DNA of 64,000 nucleotides from Haloarcula ordinaria (GTDB lineage Archaea; Halobacteriota; Halobacteria; Halobacteriales; Haloarculaceae). The translations under genes were made by a program, and so were the position numbers. Positions 1 to 9,319 of this stretch are shown piece by piece (the first letter of the stretch is position 1; each line of letters opens with the position of its first letter). The notes beneath the pieces were generated by a model, which made no database searches, was not told where the DNA came from, and saw only the letters and a program-made list of their open reading frames with translations. The DNA is taken from the NCBI RefSeq assembly GCF_029338275.1, contig NZ_CP119790.1, positions 186,001-250,000 of the forward strand, in the 5' to 3' direction.

Positions 1-161
1 GTCATCTGGTACCACCTCTCAAGAAGCCGTTCGACATAGCCAGTATTAAATCGGTATGTGTCCAGTCGACCACCGTACTGAACTCGTCCTCTGTAGTCAG
101 CAAGCTCAATCTGCCACCTTCTACTGGAAGCCTTACCAACTGCTGCTCGTAGGGCACGCAT
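1..161 (-). CDS. Possible N-terminal part of an unrecognised protein, cut by the window edge
   Basis: Reading the minus strand from an ATG at 161 gives about 53 open codons up to the window edge with haloarchaeal-looking composition, including the stretch RWQIELADYRGRV. No family is recognised and the C-terminus lies outside the window. It runs divergently from the regulator at 269. The open frame alone is weak evidence, so treat it as tentative. Confidence 0.35.
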   Translation of the reverse strand, partial: MRALRAAVGKASSRRWQIELADYRGRVQYGGRLDTYRFNTGYVERLLERWYQM

Positions 162-268
162 CGGTTAGGAATGTCGGTGTAGAACTATCCCGTCTCCAGT
201 GACGTTCGCGTCCTCTGTGGTCCATCTATCAGAACGACGGATGCGTAGTAACCGAAAATCGACCCGCC

Positions 269-1078
269 ATGCTGAGTCCTACCCCGCTGGACGATGTCGC
301 GTTTCTCGCCCGGTCGGCCCACCGTGTCGGAGTGCTCGAAATCCTCGCCGACGGTCCCATTACGCGCCGCGAACTTCACGACGAGACCGGCATCTCTCAG
401 CCGACTCTCGGGCGTATCCTCGAACCCTTTCGGAATCGCAACTGGGTCGAACGCCGCGGGCAGGAATACGTCCTCACCGCGTGGGGGCACCTTCTCGCGG
501 ACGATTTCGGTGACCTGCTAAACACGGTTGAGAGCATCCAGCGTCTCAGCGACGTGGTCCAGCAACTCCCGATCGACGAGATGGACTTCGACATCAGGGA
601 GTTCCGCGACGCCACTGTCACGAAACCGACGACCGGGGATGTGTTTCGTCACGTCCGTCGGGTGGAGGAGCTACTCTACAACGCCGATCACGTGGTTAAC
701 GTGACGCCGACTATCGCCCCGGGCAAGGTAGAGGAGTACGAACAACAACTGTCGCGTTTCCTTGACGGAAACCAGCGGGCCGAAGCCATCATCCCCGCCG
801 AGGCGCTGAACACGGCGGAGGTCGCCGCTCACCTCGCAGCCACGGTCCGAGCTCCCCTCGAATCGGGGCGTGCAGCCGTCTACCTGTACGATGGGAATAT
901 TTCGACGCTTCTCGCCGTCGCAGACGGGATGGCCATGCTGGTACCGGTCGACGAGCAGGACGTCCCGGTCGCTCTCATCGAAACCGAGAACGCGACGATC
1001 CGGTCGTGGGTCGAGACAAAAATCGACGAATACCGCGAGAAGTCGACGGAGTTGACGATCGAGGACCTCCCAGAATAA
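269..1078 (+). CDS. Winged-helix transcriptional regulator with FilR1-like C-terminal domain
   Basis: A 269-residue protein. Residues about 5-75 form a MarR/ArsR-like winged helix (ITRRELHDETGISQPTLGRI is the recognition region). The rest, from about residue 115, looks like the effector or dimerisation domain of methanogenesis-regulator FilR1-like proteins, a layout common in haloarchaea. ATG is the first start and follows an AT-rich stretch. It lies just upstream of the membrane protein and methyltransferase genes on the same strand, so local regulation is possible but inferred. Family assignment is fairly safe; the ligand is unknown. Confidence 0.8.
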   Translation: MLSPTPLDDVAFLARSAHRVGVLEILADGPITRRELHDETGISQPTLGRILEPFRNRNWVERRGQEYVLTAWGHLLADDFGDLLNTVESIQRLSDVVQQLPIDEMDFDIREFRDATVTKPTTGDVFRHVRRVEELLYNADHVVNVTPTIAPGKVEEYEQQLSRFLDGNQRAEAIIPAEALNTAEVAAHLAATVRAPLESGRAAVYLYDGNISTLLAVADGMAMLVPVDEQDVPVALIETENATIRSWVETKIDEYREKSTELTIEDLPE

Positions 1079-1224
1079 CCGCGGAGTTGCGAGAGGTGAA
1101 AGAGTTGCGCTAAGCATCATTATCCCCCCGGAACGCCATCTATTGTATGTGATGACGATACAGACCTCGCGAGCGGTCACTGAGGTACAGACGGACGCAC
1201 ACCACCGACAGGGGGGTGTCTGAG

Positions 1225-2052
1225 ATGGCATCCGAACGCATCCGGGAGATGGGCGTGCGGACGCTCGCGCGGACGACGGGGTTCTACCTGTCGGTCCTCG
1301 TGTTCGTGTTCTTCTGGCTGCTGGCGTTCAACTTCCAGCTGTGGGCGGTGTTCGTGGGCTGGTTCGACCCGGAGCTATCGAGCACCATCCACTTCGTCCA
1401 CAACATCGCGCTGGCGTCGTTCGTCTGGGTGTGGGGGCTGGCGATGCTGGCCCAGCTCTACCGGCCGGCGAAGCGCGTCACGGCGATGCAGGTCGCTGTG
1501 CTCCTCGTCCTCGCTGACGCGGGCGTCTCGGTGGTGGCCGGGGTGGCCACCGCTGAGTCGCTGCTGTTCTTCGGCCCCACCCTCCTGGCGGCGGCACTCC
1601 ACCCCTCTCGCGGCGAGGTGTTCGGCTTCGCCCGCGTCTCCCGCGAGGATATCGACCCCGTCGTGCTCGCTGTCGCCGCCCTGGCCGTCGTGCCCGTGGG
1701 GCTGTACGTGCTCGGTCAGCTGAACCTTCAGGCTACCCTCGACGACTCGCACGTCGCGCTCACCCACTACTCCACCATGGGGTACTTCAGCGTCAGCATA
1801 ATCGTGCTCGCGCTCCTGGCGGCCGTCCGTACGCGGGGTCGTCGGTTCCCGGCCTACGCCGCCGGCGTGATGGCGCTCGGGATCGCCGCCGCGTCGGTGT
1901 TCTACCCGACGGCGTCCGGGCTCGACCCCCTCTGGTCCGGGCTGGCGACGGTCTGGGCGCTCGCCATCGTTGGGGCCTACGAATGGTCGGTCCGGCGCGA
2001 CACGGTGCGTTCGACCGCGACCGCACCAGAGCGTCCGAACGTATCACCTTAA
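1225..2052 (+). CDS. Polytopic membrane protein of unknown function
   Basis: About 275 residues from the ATG at 1225; a GTG three codons earlier is an alternative start. Roughly seven to eight hydrophobic helices fill the sequence, beginning with FYLSVLVFVFFWLLAFNFQL near residue 20, with short polar loops and no recognisable catalytic motif. The stop lies 22 bases before the methyltransferase ATG, so co-transcription is likely. The family is not recognised; it resembles other uncharacterised haloarchaeal membrane proteins. Confidence 0.75.
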   Translation: MASERIREMGVRTLARTTGFYLSVLVFVFFWLLAFNFQLWAVFVGWFDPELSSTIHFVHNIALASFVWVWGLAMLAQLYRPAKRVTAMQVAVLLVLADAGVSVVAGVATAESLLFFGPTLLAAALHPSRGEVFGFARVSREDIDPVVLAVAALAVVPVGLYVLGQLNLQATLDDSHVALTHYSTMGYFSVSIIVLALLAAVRTRGRRFPAYAAGVMALGIAAASVFYPTASGLDPLWSGLATVWALAIVGAYEWSVRRDTVRSTATAPERPNVSP

Positions 2053-2074
2053 ACCACTACGAATCCACGAGACC

Positions 2075-3130
2075 ATGCCCACGAATCCGAACTTCCTCGA
2101 ACGGCTACTGCTGTTCCGACTGAACAGGGGCCCCGCCCCGCTTCTCGACCTGTTCGGTGCGGCGAGCTTCGAGGCGCTCACACTGGCACTCGACATGGAA
2201 CTCCTCGACGCGCTCGACGGCGAGGGGCTCGCGCTGGAGGAGATCGCGGCCCGATTCGATGCCGACGATATCGGTATCCGAATCCTGCTCGACTTCCTCG
2301 CGGCACAGGGCTACGTCGTCGAGAGCGCCGGGCGCTACCGGAACACGGCGATGACGACGAAGTGGCTGACCACGGGCTCGGAGACGAACCTGGCGCCGTG
2401 GCTGTCCTTCTGGAACGAACTCGTGCTCCCCTTCTGGGAACGGCACCTCGAGCGCGCGGTCCTCGACGGGAAGCCGCCGATGACCATCTACGAGTGGTTC
2501 GACGAGGAACCGACGCGGTGGGAGACCGCCCAGGACGGGTTCCGGGCGGCTGCAGCCGTCGTGGTAGACGACATCACCGAACGGGTCGGCGTCCCCGACG
2601 GTGCATCGACACTTCTCGACGTCGGCGGCGGTCACGGCCTCTACGCGATCGAACTGTGTCGAGCACACCCCGACCTCACGGCTACCGTCTTCGACAATCC
2701 AGACGCGCTCGAAGCGGCTCGACGGGAGATTACGGCCGCGGGGGTCGAGGACCGAGTGACCACAGCCGCCGGCGATTACTGGACCGACGACCTCGGGAGC
2801 GGGTACGATATCGCGCTCGTCTTCAACGTCGTTCACGCTCACGACGACGCGGAGAACCGCCGGTTGCTGAGTCGCGTCAAAGAGGCCTTACGGCCGGGGG
2901 GCCGAATCGCCATCCTTGATCAGTTGGAGGGCTCTGCCCGGATGCCGGTCGGCAAATCGTTCCTCGGATTCGAGGGGTTGACCTATCTGTCTACGTTAGG
3001 GGCCAAAACGCACCCATACGAGGAGGTCGCCGAGTGGCTTCGATCGGCCGGATACGAGAACGTGACGCGTTCCACAATCCGTCTGGGAGGGCCGCGAAGT
3101 ACACTCGTTCAGGCGACGAGGGCGAGGTGA
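2075..3130 (+). CDS. SAM-dependent methyltransferase, O-methyltransferase (acetylserotonin/hydroxyneurosporene) type
   Basis: A 351-residue protein, the normal length for this family. An N-terminal winged-helix dimerisation domain (about residues 25-100) precedes a class I Rossmann methyltransferase domain with SAM motif I, LLDVGGGHG, at about 180-188, followed by the acidic end of strand 2 (TVFDNPDALEAAR) and a post-motif RPGGRIAILD. The ATG at 2075 is chosen because longer in-frame extensions overlap the upstream membrane protein. It is followed after 4 bases by the serine hydrolase, indicating an operon. The methyl acceptor cannot be told from sequence. Confidence 0.88.
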   Translation: MPTNPNFLERLLLFRLNRGPAPLLDLFGAASFEALTLALDMELLDALDGEGLALEEIAARFDADDIGIRILLDFLAAQGYVVESAGRYRNTAMTTKWLTTGSETNLAPWLSFWNELVLPFWERHLERAVLDGKPPMTIYEWFDEEPTRWETAQDGFRAAAAVVVDDITERVGVPDGASTLLDVGGGHGLYAIELCRAHPDLTATVFDNPDALEAARREITAAGVEDRVTTAAGDYWTDDLGSGYDIALVFNVVHAHDDAENRRLLSRVKEALRPGGRIAILDQLEGSARMPVGKSFLGFEGLTYLSTLGAKTHPYEEVAEWLRSAGYENVTRSTIRLGGPRSTLVQATRAR

Positions 3131-3134
3131 TCGG

Positions 3135-4364
3135 ATGACTGTCCGAACTGACGGGGAGTCCGTCATCGAAACGGTTGCCGAAGGCTTCGAACCCGTACGA
3201 GAGGCGTTTGCGGAGAACTTCCGGACCCGAGACGAACTCGGGGCCGCCTGCGCCGTCTACTGTTGTGGCGAGCCAGTCGTCGGTCTCTGGGGTGGCTACC
3301 GGGACACTGCCTGCACGCACCAGTGGGCGGCCGACACGATGGTCCTCGTGGCTTCCGGGACGAAGGGGATGGCGGCGGCGGCCATCGCCGTCGCGCTCTC
3401 GCGGGGGCTGTTCGCGCTCGACGACCGAATCGCTGACCACTGGCCGGCGTTCGCCCAGCATGGGAAGGGCGAGGTCACGGTTCGCCAGTTGCTGAGTCAC
3501 CAGGCGGGGCTCGCGACGCTCGACGGGCGTCTGTCGCCCGAACAGATCGCCGACACGGAGTTCCTCTCAGATCTGCTCGCAGCCAAGGAACTCGACTGGG
3601 AGCCCGGCACCCATCAGGGCTACCATACGTTTACACTGGGCTGGTACGCGAGTGAACTGCTCCGGCACACCGACGGGCGGACACTGGGCCAGTTCTTCGC
3701 CGAGGAAGTGGCCGAACCGCTCGGTCTCGAGTTTTACATCGGGCTCCCCGAGGACGTCTCAGACGGCCGCGTGGCTGACCTTGATGCCTTCGGACATCTG
3801 GATATGCTCCAGAACTTGCTCACGATGTCGCCCAGGTTCGTCCTGTCCTTTTTCAATCCGTGGTCGGTGACGAGTCGGGCACTGAACGTCCTCGCCACTA
3901 GGCAGCCGAGCGACCTCAACAGTCCAGCGTTTCGTGGGGTCGAGATTCCGTCGGCCAACGGCATCGGAACCGCCCGCTCAATGGCACGACTGTACGGCGA
4001 CCTCGCGACGGGCGGCGAAGCGCTGGGTCTCGACGAGACCGTGTTCACGGAACTGAGCGCACCCCCTGTACCGCCATCAGGTGACCGGAAGGATGTCATC
4101 ATCGGCATCGAGACGGCGTATGCGATGGGGTACTCGAAGCCATCGCCTGACTTCCGGTTCGGGACGTCCGACGCCGCGTTCGGCACGCCCGGTGCCGGCG
4201 GATCATTCGGATTCGCGGACCCCGACGCGGACCTGGGCTTCGCCTACACCCCGAACCGGATTGGCCCCCACCTGAAGGACGACCCCCAGGAGGTGGCACT
4301 CAGGGACGCTGTTTACGAGTGCATCGAATGTCGGGACTCGGAGACGGCTCCAATCCGCACCTGA
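3135..4364 (+). CDS. Serine beta-lactamase-fold hydrolase (esterase-like)
   Basis: A 409-residue member of the class C beta-lactamase/EstB-like serine hydrolases. The nucleophile motif SxxK is S74-G-T-K77, and the family's SHQAGL segment follows at 121-126. The second catalytic motif reads GYHTFTLGW (Tyr163), the variant typical of esterase-type members rather than the YxN of penicillin-binding enzymes. GGSFGF near the C-terminus takes the place of the KTG-like motif. No signal peptide is seen, so it is probably cytosolic. It follows the methyltransferase by 4 bases. The substrate is unknown. Confidence 0.87.
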   Translation: MTVRTDGESVIETVAEGFEPVREAFAENFRTRDELGAACAVYCCGEPVVGLWGGYRDTACTHQWAADTMVLVASGTKGMAAAAIAVALSRGLFALDDRIADHWPAFAQHGKGEVTVRQLLSHQAGLATLDGRLSPEQIADTEFLSDLLAAKELDWEPGTHQGYHTFTLGWYASELLRHTDGRTLGQFFAEEVAEPLGLEFYIGLPEDVSDGRVADLDAFGHLDMLQNLLTMSPRFVLSFFNPWSVTSRALNVLATRQPSDLNSPAFRGVEIPSANGIGTARSMARLYGDLATGGEALGLDETVFTELSAPPVPPSGDRKDVIIGIETAYAMGYSKPSPDFRFGTSDAAFGTPGAGGSFGFADPDADLGFAYTPNRIGPHLKDDPQEVALRDAVYECIECRDSETAPIRT

Positions 4365-4396
4365 CGCAACTTTTCTGAACCACATACGAGGAGAGC

Positions 4397-5100
4397 GGCT
4401 CTGTTGAAATCCACAGTATCGGACAGTATCAACGTGACCAGCTCAGAGGCTGAGTTCAGCAGGAGATACAGTTATGCTATCAAACAGCGTACACCGACAG
4501 TTGGAGAGAATAGATGGCAATATCGAACGCGAACGTCGAGGCGAACCGAGCGATAATTGAGCGAGAGAACGACGAGATCAACACGGGAGGCTCCTTCGAC
4601 TATATCGACGAGTTATACGCCGAGGAAGTTATCGTGAACATCACTCGAGCGGGGGCTGAGAAGCCGCTGGCGAGCCGCGAAGCCATCAAAAACCTTTACC
4701 AGGAGTGGAAAATTGCATTCCCCGATCTCCGTGTCGAGGTGGAGCACGAAGCAGCCGAGGGAGATATCGTGATGCAATACGTCACGATGCGCGGAACCCA
4801 TAAGGGGGTATTCCGTGGTGTCGAGCCAACCGGAAACGAAATCGCCGTTCCTGCCTTCCATATGCGGCGGATCAAGGATGGGAAGATCGTTGAGACAGCG
4901 TCAACCTCCTCGTTCGGAACGCTTCTTCGACAGATCGGTGTCGAACTCCCGGTCGAGTCGTAACTGAATGCCCCGAGTCGAATCACTCGTCTTAGGGGTT
5001 CAATCAAAGCCCACGAAACGTATCGTCACTTGCTGTATTCGCGCTATAGTTCGGTCACGGCCACTTAGAATTGTCACGGGCTGAGGGTTTCAACAGAGCC
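4397..5100. mobile_element. 704-bp element with IS6-like terminal inverted repeats carrying a SnoaL-like gene
   Basis: The perfect 13-bp inverted repeat GGCTCTGTTGAAA lies at 4397-4409 and, in reverse, at 5088-5100. It resembles IS6-family ends (GG..CTGTTGCAAA). The flanks AGGAGAGC (4389-4396) and ATGAGAGC (5101-5108) agree at 7 of 8 positions, as expected for an 8-bp IS6-type target duplication. No transposase lies inside; the only convincing gene is the ester-cyclase-like protein at 4514-4963. It may be a non-autonomous element or an IS whose interior was replaced. Confidence 0.6.
4514..4963 (+). CDS. SnoaL-like / ester cyclase family protein
   Basis: A 149-residue NTF2-fold protein of the SnoaL-like ester cyclase group. 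The order of features fits: an N-terminal helix region, LYAEEVIVNITRAG, a central segment IKNLYQEWKIAFPDLRVEVE, and GTHKGVFRGVEPTGNEI followed by FHMRRIKDGKIVE. Related proteins include polyketide cyclases and many small orphan enzymes, so the reaction is not predictable. It is the sole gene between IS6-like inverted repeats and may be a transposon passenger. Confidence 0.82.
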   Translation: MAISNANVEANRAIIERENDEINTGGSFDYIDELYAEEVIVNITRAGAEKPLASREAIKNLYQEWKIAFPDLRVEVEHEAAEGDIVMQYVTMRGTHKGVFRGVEPTGNEIAVPAFHMRRIKDGKIVETASTSSFGTLLRQIGVELPVES

Positions 5101-5285
5101 ATGAGAGCACGACTTCGGGTCCTGGGCTGAGGCTTGGCAGCACCGTAGCGGTGAACGATCCCCAGGCGACCCTTGTCGGAATCCCCATCATCTCCGACTC
5201 GTTCGTCACCGGTTGACTCGGCCTGGCTGATACCGCCGGCCATAGCACCTGCCCTACTCGTGATGGTCGCAGGCAAGTTGCTCAC
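5101..5285 (-). pseudogene. 5' fragment of an unrecognised small gene cut by the IS6-like element
   Basis: From a GTG at 5285 the minus strand encodes about 60 plausible residues (segments GISQAESTGDERVGDDGD and DKGRLGIVHRYG) that run straight into the IS6-like terminus at 5100. The GTG overlaps the TGA of the preceding fragment (GTGA), the usual sign of translational coupling. I read this as the surviving 5' part of a gene interrupted by the element. The family is not recognised. Confidence 0.4.
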
Positions 5286-5440
5286 CCGGTTGTGACAACC
5301 GCGTCGTGGAAGCTGTGAATCGCGTCCATGAGTTCTTGGCGCTCTTGGTCAGGAAGTTCAAACGCCTGGTGGATTTCACCGAGGCTGTTTGGTCCAAATG
5401 CGCTAAGTACGGCCGATTGGATGGATTCTTGAGCATCTTG
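5282..5440 (-). pseudogene. 3' fragment of an unrecognised gene, truncated near the IS4 transposase
   Basis: The minus strand here encodes a natural-looking C-terminus containing SLGEIHQAFELPDQERQE and ending HSFHDAVVTTG. Its stop overlaps the next small gene's GTG as GTGA. Upstream the frame stays open but composition deteriorates where the plus-strand transposase begins, so the upper boundary at about 5440 is approximate. Most likely it is the tail of a gene disrupted by the IS4-type insertion. Confidence 0.35.
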
Positions 5441-5456
5441 TGAGCAATATCTCGCA

Positions 5457-7133
5457 GTGCCTACGGTTTGTGAGTCCCAGCGTACGGTCTTTCGACAGAT
5501 TGCGTGCCGATCATACACTGACTGGCCAGTATACAACTCAACGCCACTGTATGATCGCACTTCACTCGCTGGGTTAGAGTCGGACGTTCGTGTCGTCGCA
5601 GGGACGTGGTTCAAACACGAGGAACACGACTCGATAGAACAGTTCGTCTGTTCCCTTCCACTGGCCTACTTTCTCTTTAATGCGCACGACTGCTATGCAG
5701 GGTCGACACGTTACAATATCGAGACTCTCTTTCGCGTGTTCGTCCTGAAAGAGATCCACGGATGGACTCACGAGACAGCGCTCATCAAGTATCTCAATCA
5801 CCGCCCTGAACTCTGTGGGCAACTGGGTTTGGAGACGGTTCCAGACCAATCGACCCTATGGCGCAGTTGGCACAAACGCTTCACGTCGGATCTCCGTGAG
5901 ACAGTCAAGACAGCTGCTCGCACGATTCTCATCAGAGCCCAGAATGCGGGTGTCACGGTCCCGCGTGAACCGGATCGAAAGCTCCGGTACCATGACGACG
6001 AATCCGGTGAGTCAGAACCGGACGATCAAGTCATCTTGGAGGAAGCAGAGAAGATCACCGACCACGTTAATCGGGTTGTATTCCCAGCGTTCTCGCTCAC
6101 TCGTGGTGAGGGTTGTGAGATTCACGAGAATGCGTACTGGGATTTGCAAACCTATCTGGGCCTTCGAGAGAATTTGGCCGCCAACGAAGGTGCTCGTAGC
6201 TTCATCCACGAGTCGACGCGTGACCGAACACCACTGGGACACGCCCACCGCGACCATCTTCGTAGCCTCTCGATAAAGCAAATTCGCGAGATGTACCGGC
6301 AGGCTATCCATTGGCTTCTGAACGAAGTTGCAGAGACAGAGCAGTTCTTTCGAGCTGGGATCATCGCAATCGACATTACCGAAGCGGATCCCTTCACCGG
6401 CGATCGAACCGGTCACGAGGAGGAGATTATCGGAACGAAGGAGAGGACTGACGAGTACGCCTACCAGTGGGCGACCGTCCAGTTGGTCGGCAATGCCGTC
6501 CCAATCGTGCTGGACGCACGCCCCGTCCGAAAGGGGGAGACACGACTGGAAATCGTTGAGGACTTGCTTGATTCGGCTGAGGACCTTGTGCACGTCGATA
6601 ACGTGCTGATGGACCGGGAGTTCGACAGCCAGCATATCCTGGAGATGCTCAGCCATCGCGGACTCTCGTACGTCGTGCCCAAACGGATGCAAACCAGCGA
6701 GAAAGCCCAGGCAAAGCGGTTGCTCCAACGGAGTCAGGACCGCTACGAGACCGACCGGAAGCTCCACCTCGGCAAGAACGAATGGCACGAGACGACGCTG
6801 ATCTATCGTCGAAAGGAGAACTCCGAACTCGAGGACCATCAGCAGTACTCAGTGTTCATGACGAACCGAGGCAGTGGGCACCTCACTGAGTATGGCTATC
6901 GGTGGGAAATCGAGAGCGGCTACAGGTCGATCAAGCGATTCATGGCCGCGACAACCTCGAAGAATTTCGTCCTACGGTTCTTCTACTTCGCGTTTGCGTG
7001 TCTGCTGTACTCAATCTGGCGAGCTGTCGATTTGTTCGTGCAGGTCGAGTTGACCGGCGAGTATGAGCACTCACCAGTGATTACAGCCGACAATACGCTG
7101 ACGCTGCTGAAAAAGGAGACAGGAATCGGGTAG
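5457..7133 (+). CDS. IS4-type DDE transposase
   Basis: Up to 558 residues. The RNase H-like triad is visible: Asp306 in IIAIDITEAD, Asp386 in NVLMDREFD, and Glu486. The Glu lies in a perfect IS4 signature Y-(2)-R-(3)-E-(6)-K, namely Y479, R482, E486 and K493. It appears full length with no frameshift. The GTG start at 5457 is uncertain because the first 50 or so residues overlap an older minus-strand fragment, and no convincing inverted repeats were found. The exact ISH group is not assigned. Confidence 0.85.
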   Translation: MPTVCESQRTVFRQIACRSYTDWPVYNSTPLYDRTSLAGLESDVRVVAGTWFKHEEHDSIEQFVCSLPLAYFLFNAHDCYAGSTRYNIETLFRVFVLKEIHGWTHETALIKYLNHRPELCGQLGLETVPDQSTLWRSWHKRFTSDLRETVKTAARTILIRAQNAGVTVPREPDRKLRYHDDESGESEPDDQVILEEAEKITDHVNRVVFPAFSLTRGEGCEIHENAYWDLQTYLGLRENLAANEGARSFIHESTRDRTPLGHAHRDHLRSLSIKQIREMYRQAIHWLLNEVAETEQFFRAGIIAIDITEADPFTGDRTGHEEEIIGTKERTDEYAYQWATVQLVGNAVPIVLDARPVRKGETRLEIVEDLLDSAEDLVHVDNVLMDREFDSQHILEMLSHRGLSYVVPKRMQTSEKAQAKRLLQRSQDRYETDRKLHLGKNEWHETTLIYRRKENSELEDHQQYSVFMTNRGSGHLTEYGYRWEIESGYRSIKRFMAATTSKNFVLRFFYFAFACLLYSIWRAVDLFVQVELTGEYEHSPVITADNTLTLLKKETGIG

Positions 7134-7492
7134 AGAGGTTCTCTGTTCGGGTTAGCGTGCCGTCTGAGTGGCTACGCTGCTGGAAGTCTCGAAAATTCGC
7201 CCATATGATTGCCAGTATGACAAGAGTGGCCGTTTGAGAGTGATCTCAGGTAATTTCCGCTGACCGAATCGGCAATATTCACGCATTACAGCCCCGCTAA
7301 ACCCGCTGTAGTCTCAACTTCCACACCGATGCACTCCATATAGCAGCATACTATTTATAGAATTGGATTCTGACGGTAGACGACTCCAGCCTGCCGAATT
7401 CGACACATCAGACAGACGCACGATTACTATGTCTTAGTGTGAAAAGACACAGTAAATTCAAGTGGGTCCGCGCCATCGTGCCATCCGAGTCG
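7134..7492. other. Intergenic stretch between transposase and integrase
   Basis: No gene is seen in these 359 bases. The AGTGGCCGT at 7225-7233 is the reverse of ACGGCCACT at 5057-5065 and was considered as an IS4 end, but the match is short. An AT-rich patch near 7340-7375 (containing ACTATTTATAG) is a plausible TATA-type promoter region for the integrase. Confidence 0.4.
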
Positions 7493-8626
7493 ATGACAAC
7501 GCCACACACCAGGGGTTCAGGGGCCGATGACACCCTCGAAACGGCGATTCAAGCCCGTCTCGATAGTCTCGAGTCGGGCAACTACAGAGCCAACAATGAA
7601 CTCGTCTTGGAGCAGTTCAGACAGTTCCTGGAACGCGACCGAGACGTCGCCCGGCTGCCAGAGCTAACAGTCCTGGATTGCAGACGGTACGCGCAGTGGC
7701 TTAGGACACGGGCGAAAGACGACGAAGACCCGTTAGCCGCCACCTCAGCTCACGCCAACGGTCCATATTTCACGATCGTCAGAGCGTTTCTCGGATGGTG
7801 TGTCGACGACGAACGAATCGAAACGAATCCAGCTCGCCCCAATCGAGTGAAAGAAGCCCTTCCGGAATATCGAGCTGACCACGACCGCCAGTTCTGGTCC
7901 CCGGAAGCGAGGGCAGAGATACTCGAGTACGTCGAGAACCGTGCTTACGAAGCACTGGACGATGCCGAGACTGACAAAGAGAAAGCGTTCAGGGACCGCG
8001 CTCTCGTGACAATGCTGGCCCTGACAGGTGCCCGGGGGGCAGAGCTCTTCGCTGACCCACGCGATGAATACCGGAACGGATTGACCTGGCAGGACGTGGA
8101 CCTCCAGAACGGCGTTGCATTCGTGTTCGGGAAAACACGGGAACGACAGCCGATTCCGCTCATGGACAGGGTTTTGAAGTCGTTGGAACGCCAGTATTCG
8201 GTCCAGAATCCGCCAACCGACGACTGGCCGGTGTTTCGGACTCGACACCGCCCCTCTATCGCGACTGCTGTTCGCGAAGGGCTCGCTGGACAGGGGTTTT
8301 CACCGACCGAGATCGAAGAAAAACAGTCGAACAATACGAATACCGAACTCCTCCGAAAGTATAGTATAAATGCACCGGCCCTCTCTAAAAACGGTGCGAG
8401 AACGCTGATGAAGTCCCTCTCCGATCAGGCGGAGATATCGATAGACGGGGAGTATCTCAAGCCTCACGGTGGTCGGAGAAGTCTCGGAAGTCAACTGTAC
8501 GAGCAGGATGCTGAATTAGCGCAGGAACTGCTTCGACACGAGTCTATCGAGACAACACATGAGTCGTATCGTAAACAGAATATTCGACACCAGCGCGAGC
8601 GGTTAGAAGATATCCTCCAACAGTAG
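7493..8626 (+). CDS. Tyrosine recombinase / phage-type integrase
   Basis: 377 residues from the ATG at 7493; an upstream GTG would add 18. A SAM-like core-binding domain (about 15-115) precedes the catalytic domain. The catalytic set is readable: Arg181 in TGARGAELF, Lys214 in FGKTRERQP, His325-x-x-Arg328 in KPHGGRR, His349 in LLRHESIE and the nucleophile Tyr359 in THESYR. It is therefore probably active. It may have integrated the element that includes the tRNA array, but no att repeats were identified. Confidence 0.9.
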   Translation: MTTPHTRGSGADDTLETAIQARLDSLESGNYRANNELVLEQFRQFLERDRDVARLPELTVLDCRRYAQWLRTRAKDDEDPLAATSAHANGPYFTIVRAFLGWCVDDERIETNPARPNRVKEALPEYRADHDRQFWSPEARAEILEYVENRAYEALDDAETDKEKAFRDRALVTMLALTGARGAELFADPRDEYRNGLTWQDVDLQNGVAFVFGKTRERQPIPLMDRVLKSLERQYSVQNPPTDDWPVFRTRHRPSIATAVREGLAGQGFSPTEIEEKQSNNTNTELLRKYSINAPALSKNGARTLMKSLSDQAEISIDGEYLKPHGGRRSLGSQLYEQDAELAQELLRHESIETTHESYRKQNIRHQRERLEDILQQ

Positions 8627-9319
8627 CTCAGCAGGGACCGTCTCTGTAGTCTCGGTTTCGAACCGCTGCAGTAGATGGATCTGGTCGAGCCGGCCTCCAG
8701 AAGATTCAGTAAGAGGGTATATTCCAATCCACTATTCAAGTGAGTTGGATAGAATAGCCCGGAAGAACAGGTATTTTGTTTAACTAAATGACCTAACTAT
8801 CCTACCCAGATAGTTTAGTTGGCTGTACGGTATATCTAAGTAGTATAGTTATACTTATTGACCAACCTTGATGGCTATTTTTCATAACTGGTCTAACCCG
8901 CCCAGATAGATGTACGAGACATTGTTACTGCACACCCGTTTGGAGAGGGAAACCGAGTTCGGCGAACTGAAACACTCATTAACCGAGTTCCGTCGAGCAT
9001 CGAGTAGCCGACACACAAATTGTCAACTTCGGTTCAAGCCGAGTGACTACTGGAGCGTCGGCGTCGTAGTCGGATAGATTCGGAATGCGTTTGAGAAGTC
9101 CCCCGCGACCGAATCATCAACACACTTCGGATGCACGATCGGGTTCAAGAGTGGCAGGTGAGAGAGCCCAAGCGTGTCTGAGGAGATCACGGAAACACAG
9201 ACTTGCCTGCTCAAGAAAGATTACTCACGCGAGGTTAATCGAAAACCGTATGTTGCTATACAGTATTCAACCCCGGAGTTCCCCAGAGTGTCGGATGGTA
9301 GGCCAAAATTGGGTGAATT
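8627..9319. other. Gene-free, partly AT-rich region with nested inverted repeats
   Basis: About 690 bases with no convincing coding frame. Positions 8778-8870 are markedly AT-rich. They hold the interrupted inverted repeat CTAACTATC (8793-8801) / GATAGTTTAG (8809-8818), and AGTATAGTTATACT at 8842-8855 is also nearly self-complementary. Such a segment beside an integrase could be an attachment region, an origin-like site or a promoter. The rest (8900-9319) shows nothing I can name. Confidence 0.4.

Noticed and set aside
5057..7233. ACGGCCACT/AGTGGCCGT as terminal repeats of the IS4-type element
   Set aside because: Only 9 bases match, the left copy lies inside the IS6-like element, and it leaves 400 non-coding bases before the transposase.
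8950..9190. tRNA-like T-arm segments (CTTCGGTTCAAGCCGAG)
   Set aside because: No acceptor or anticodon stem can be built around them.
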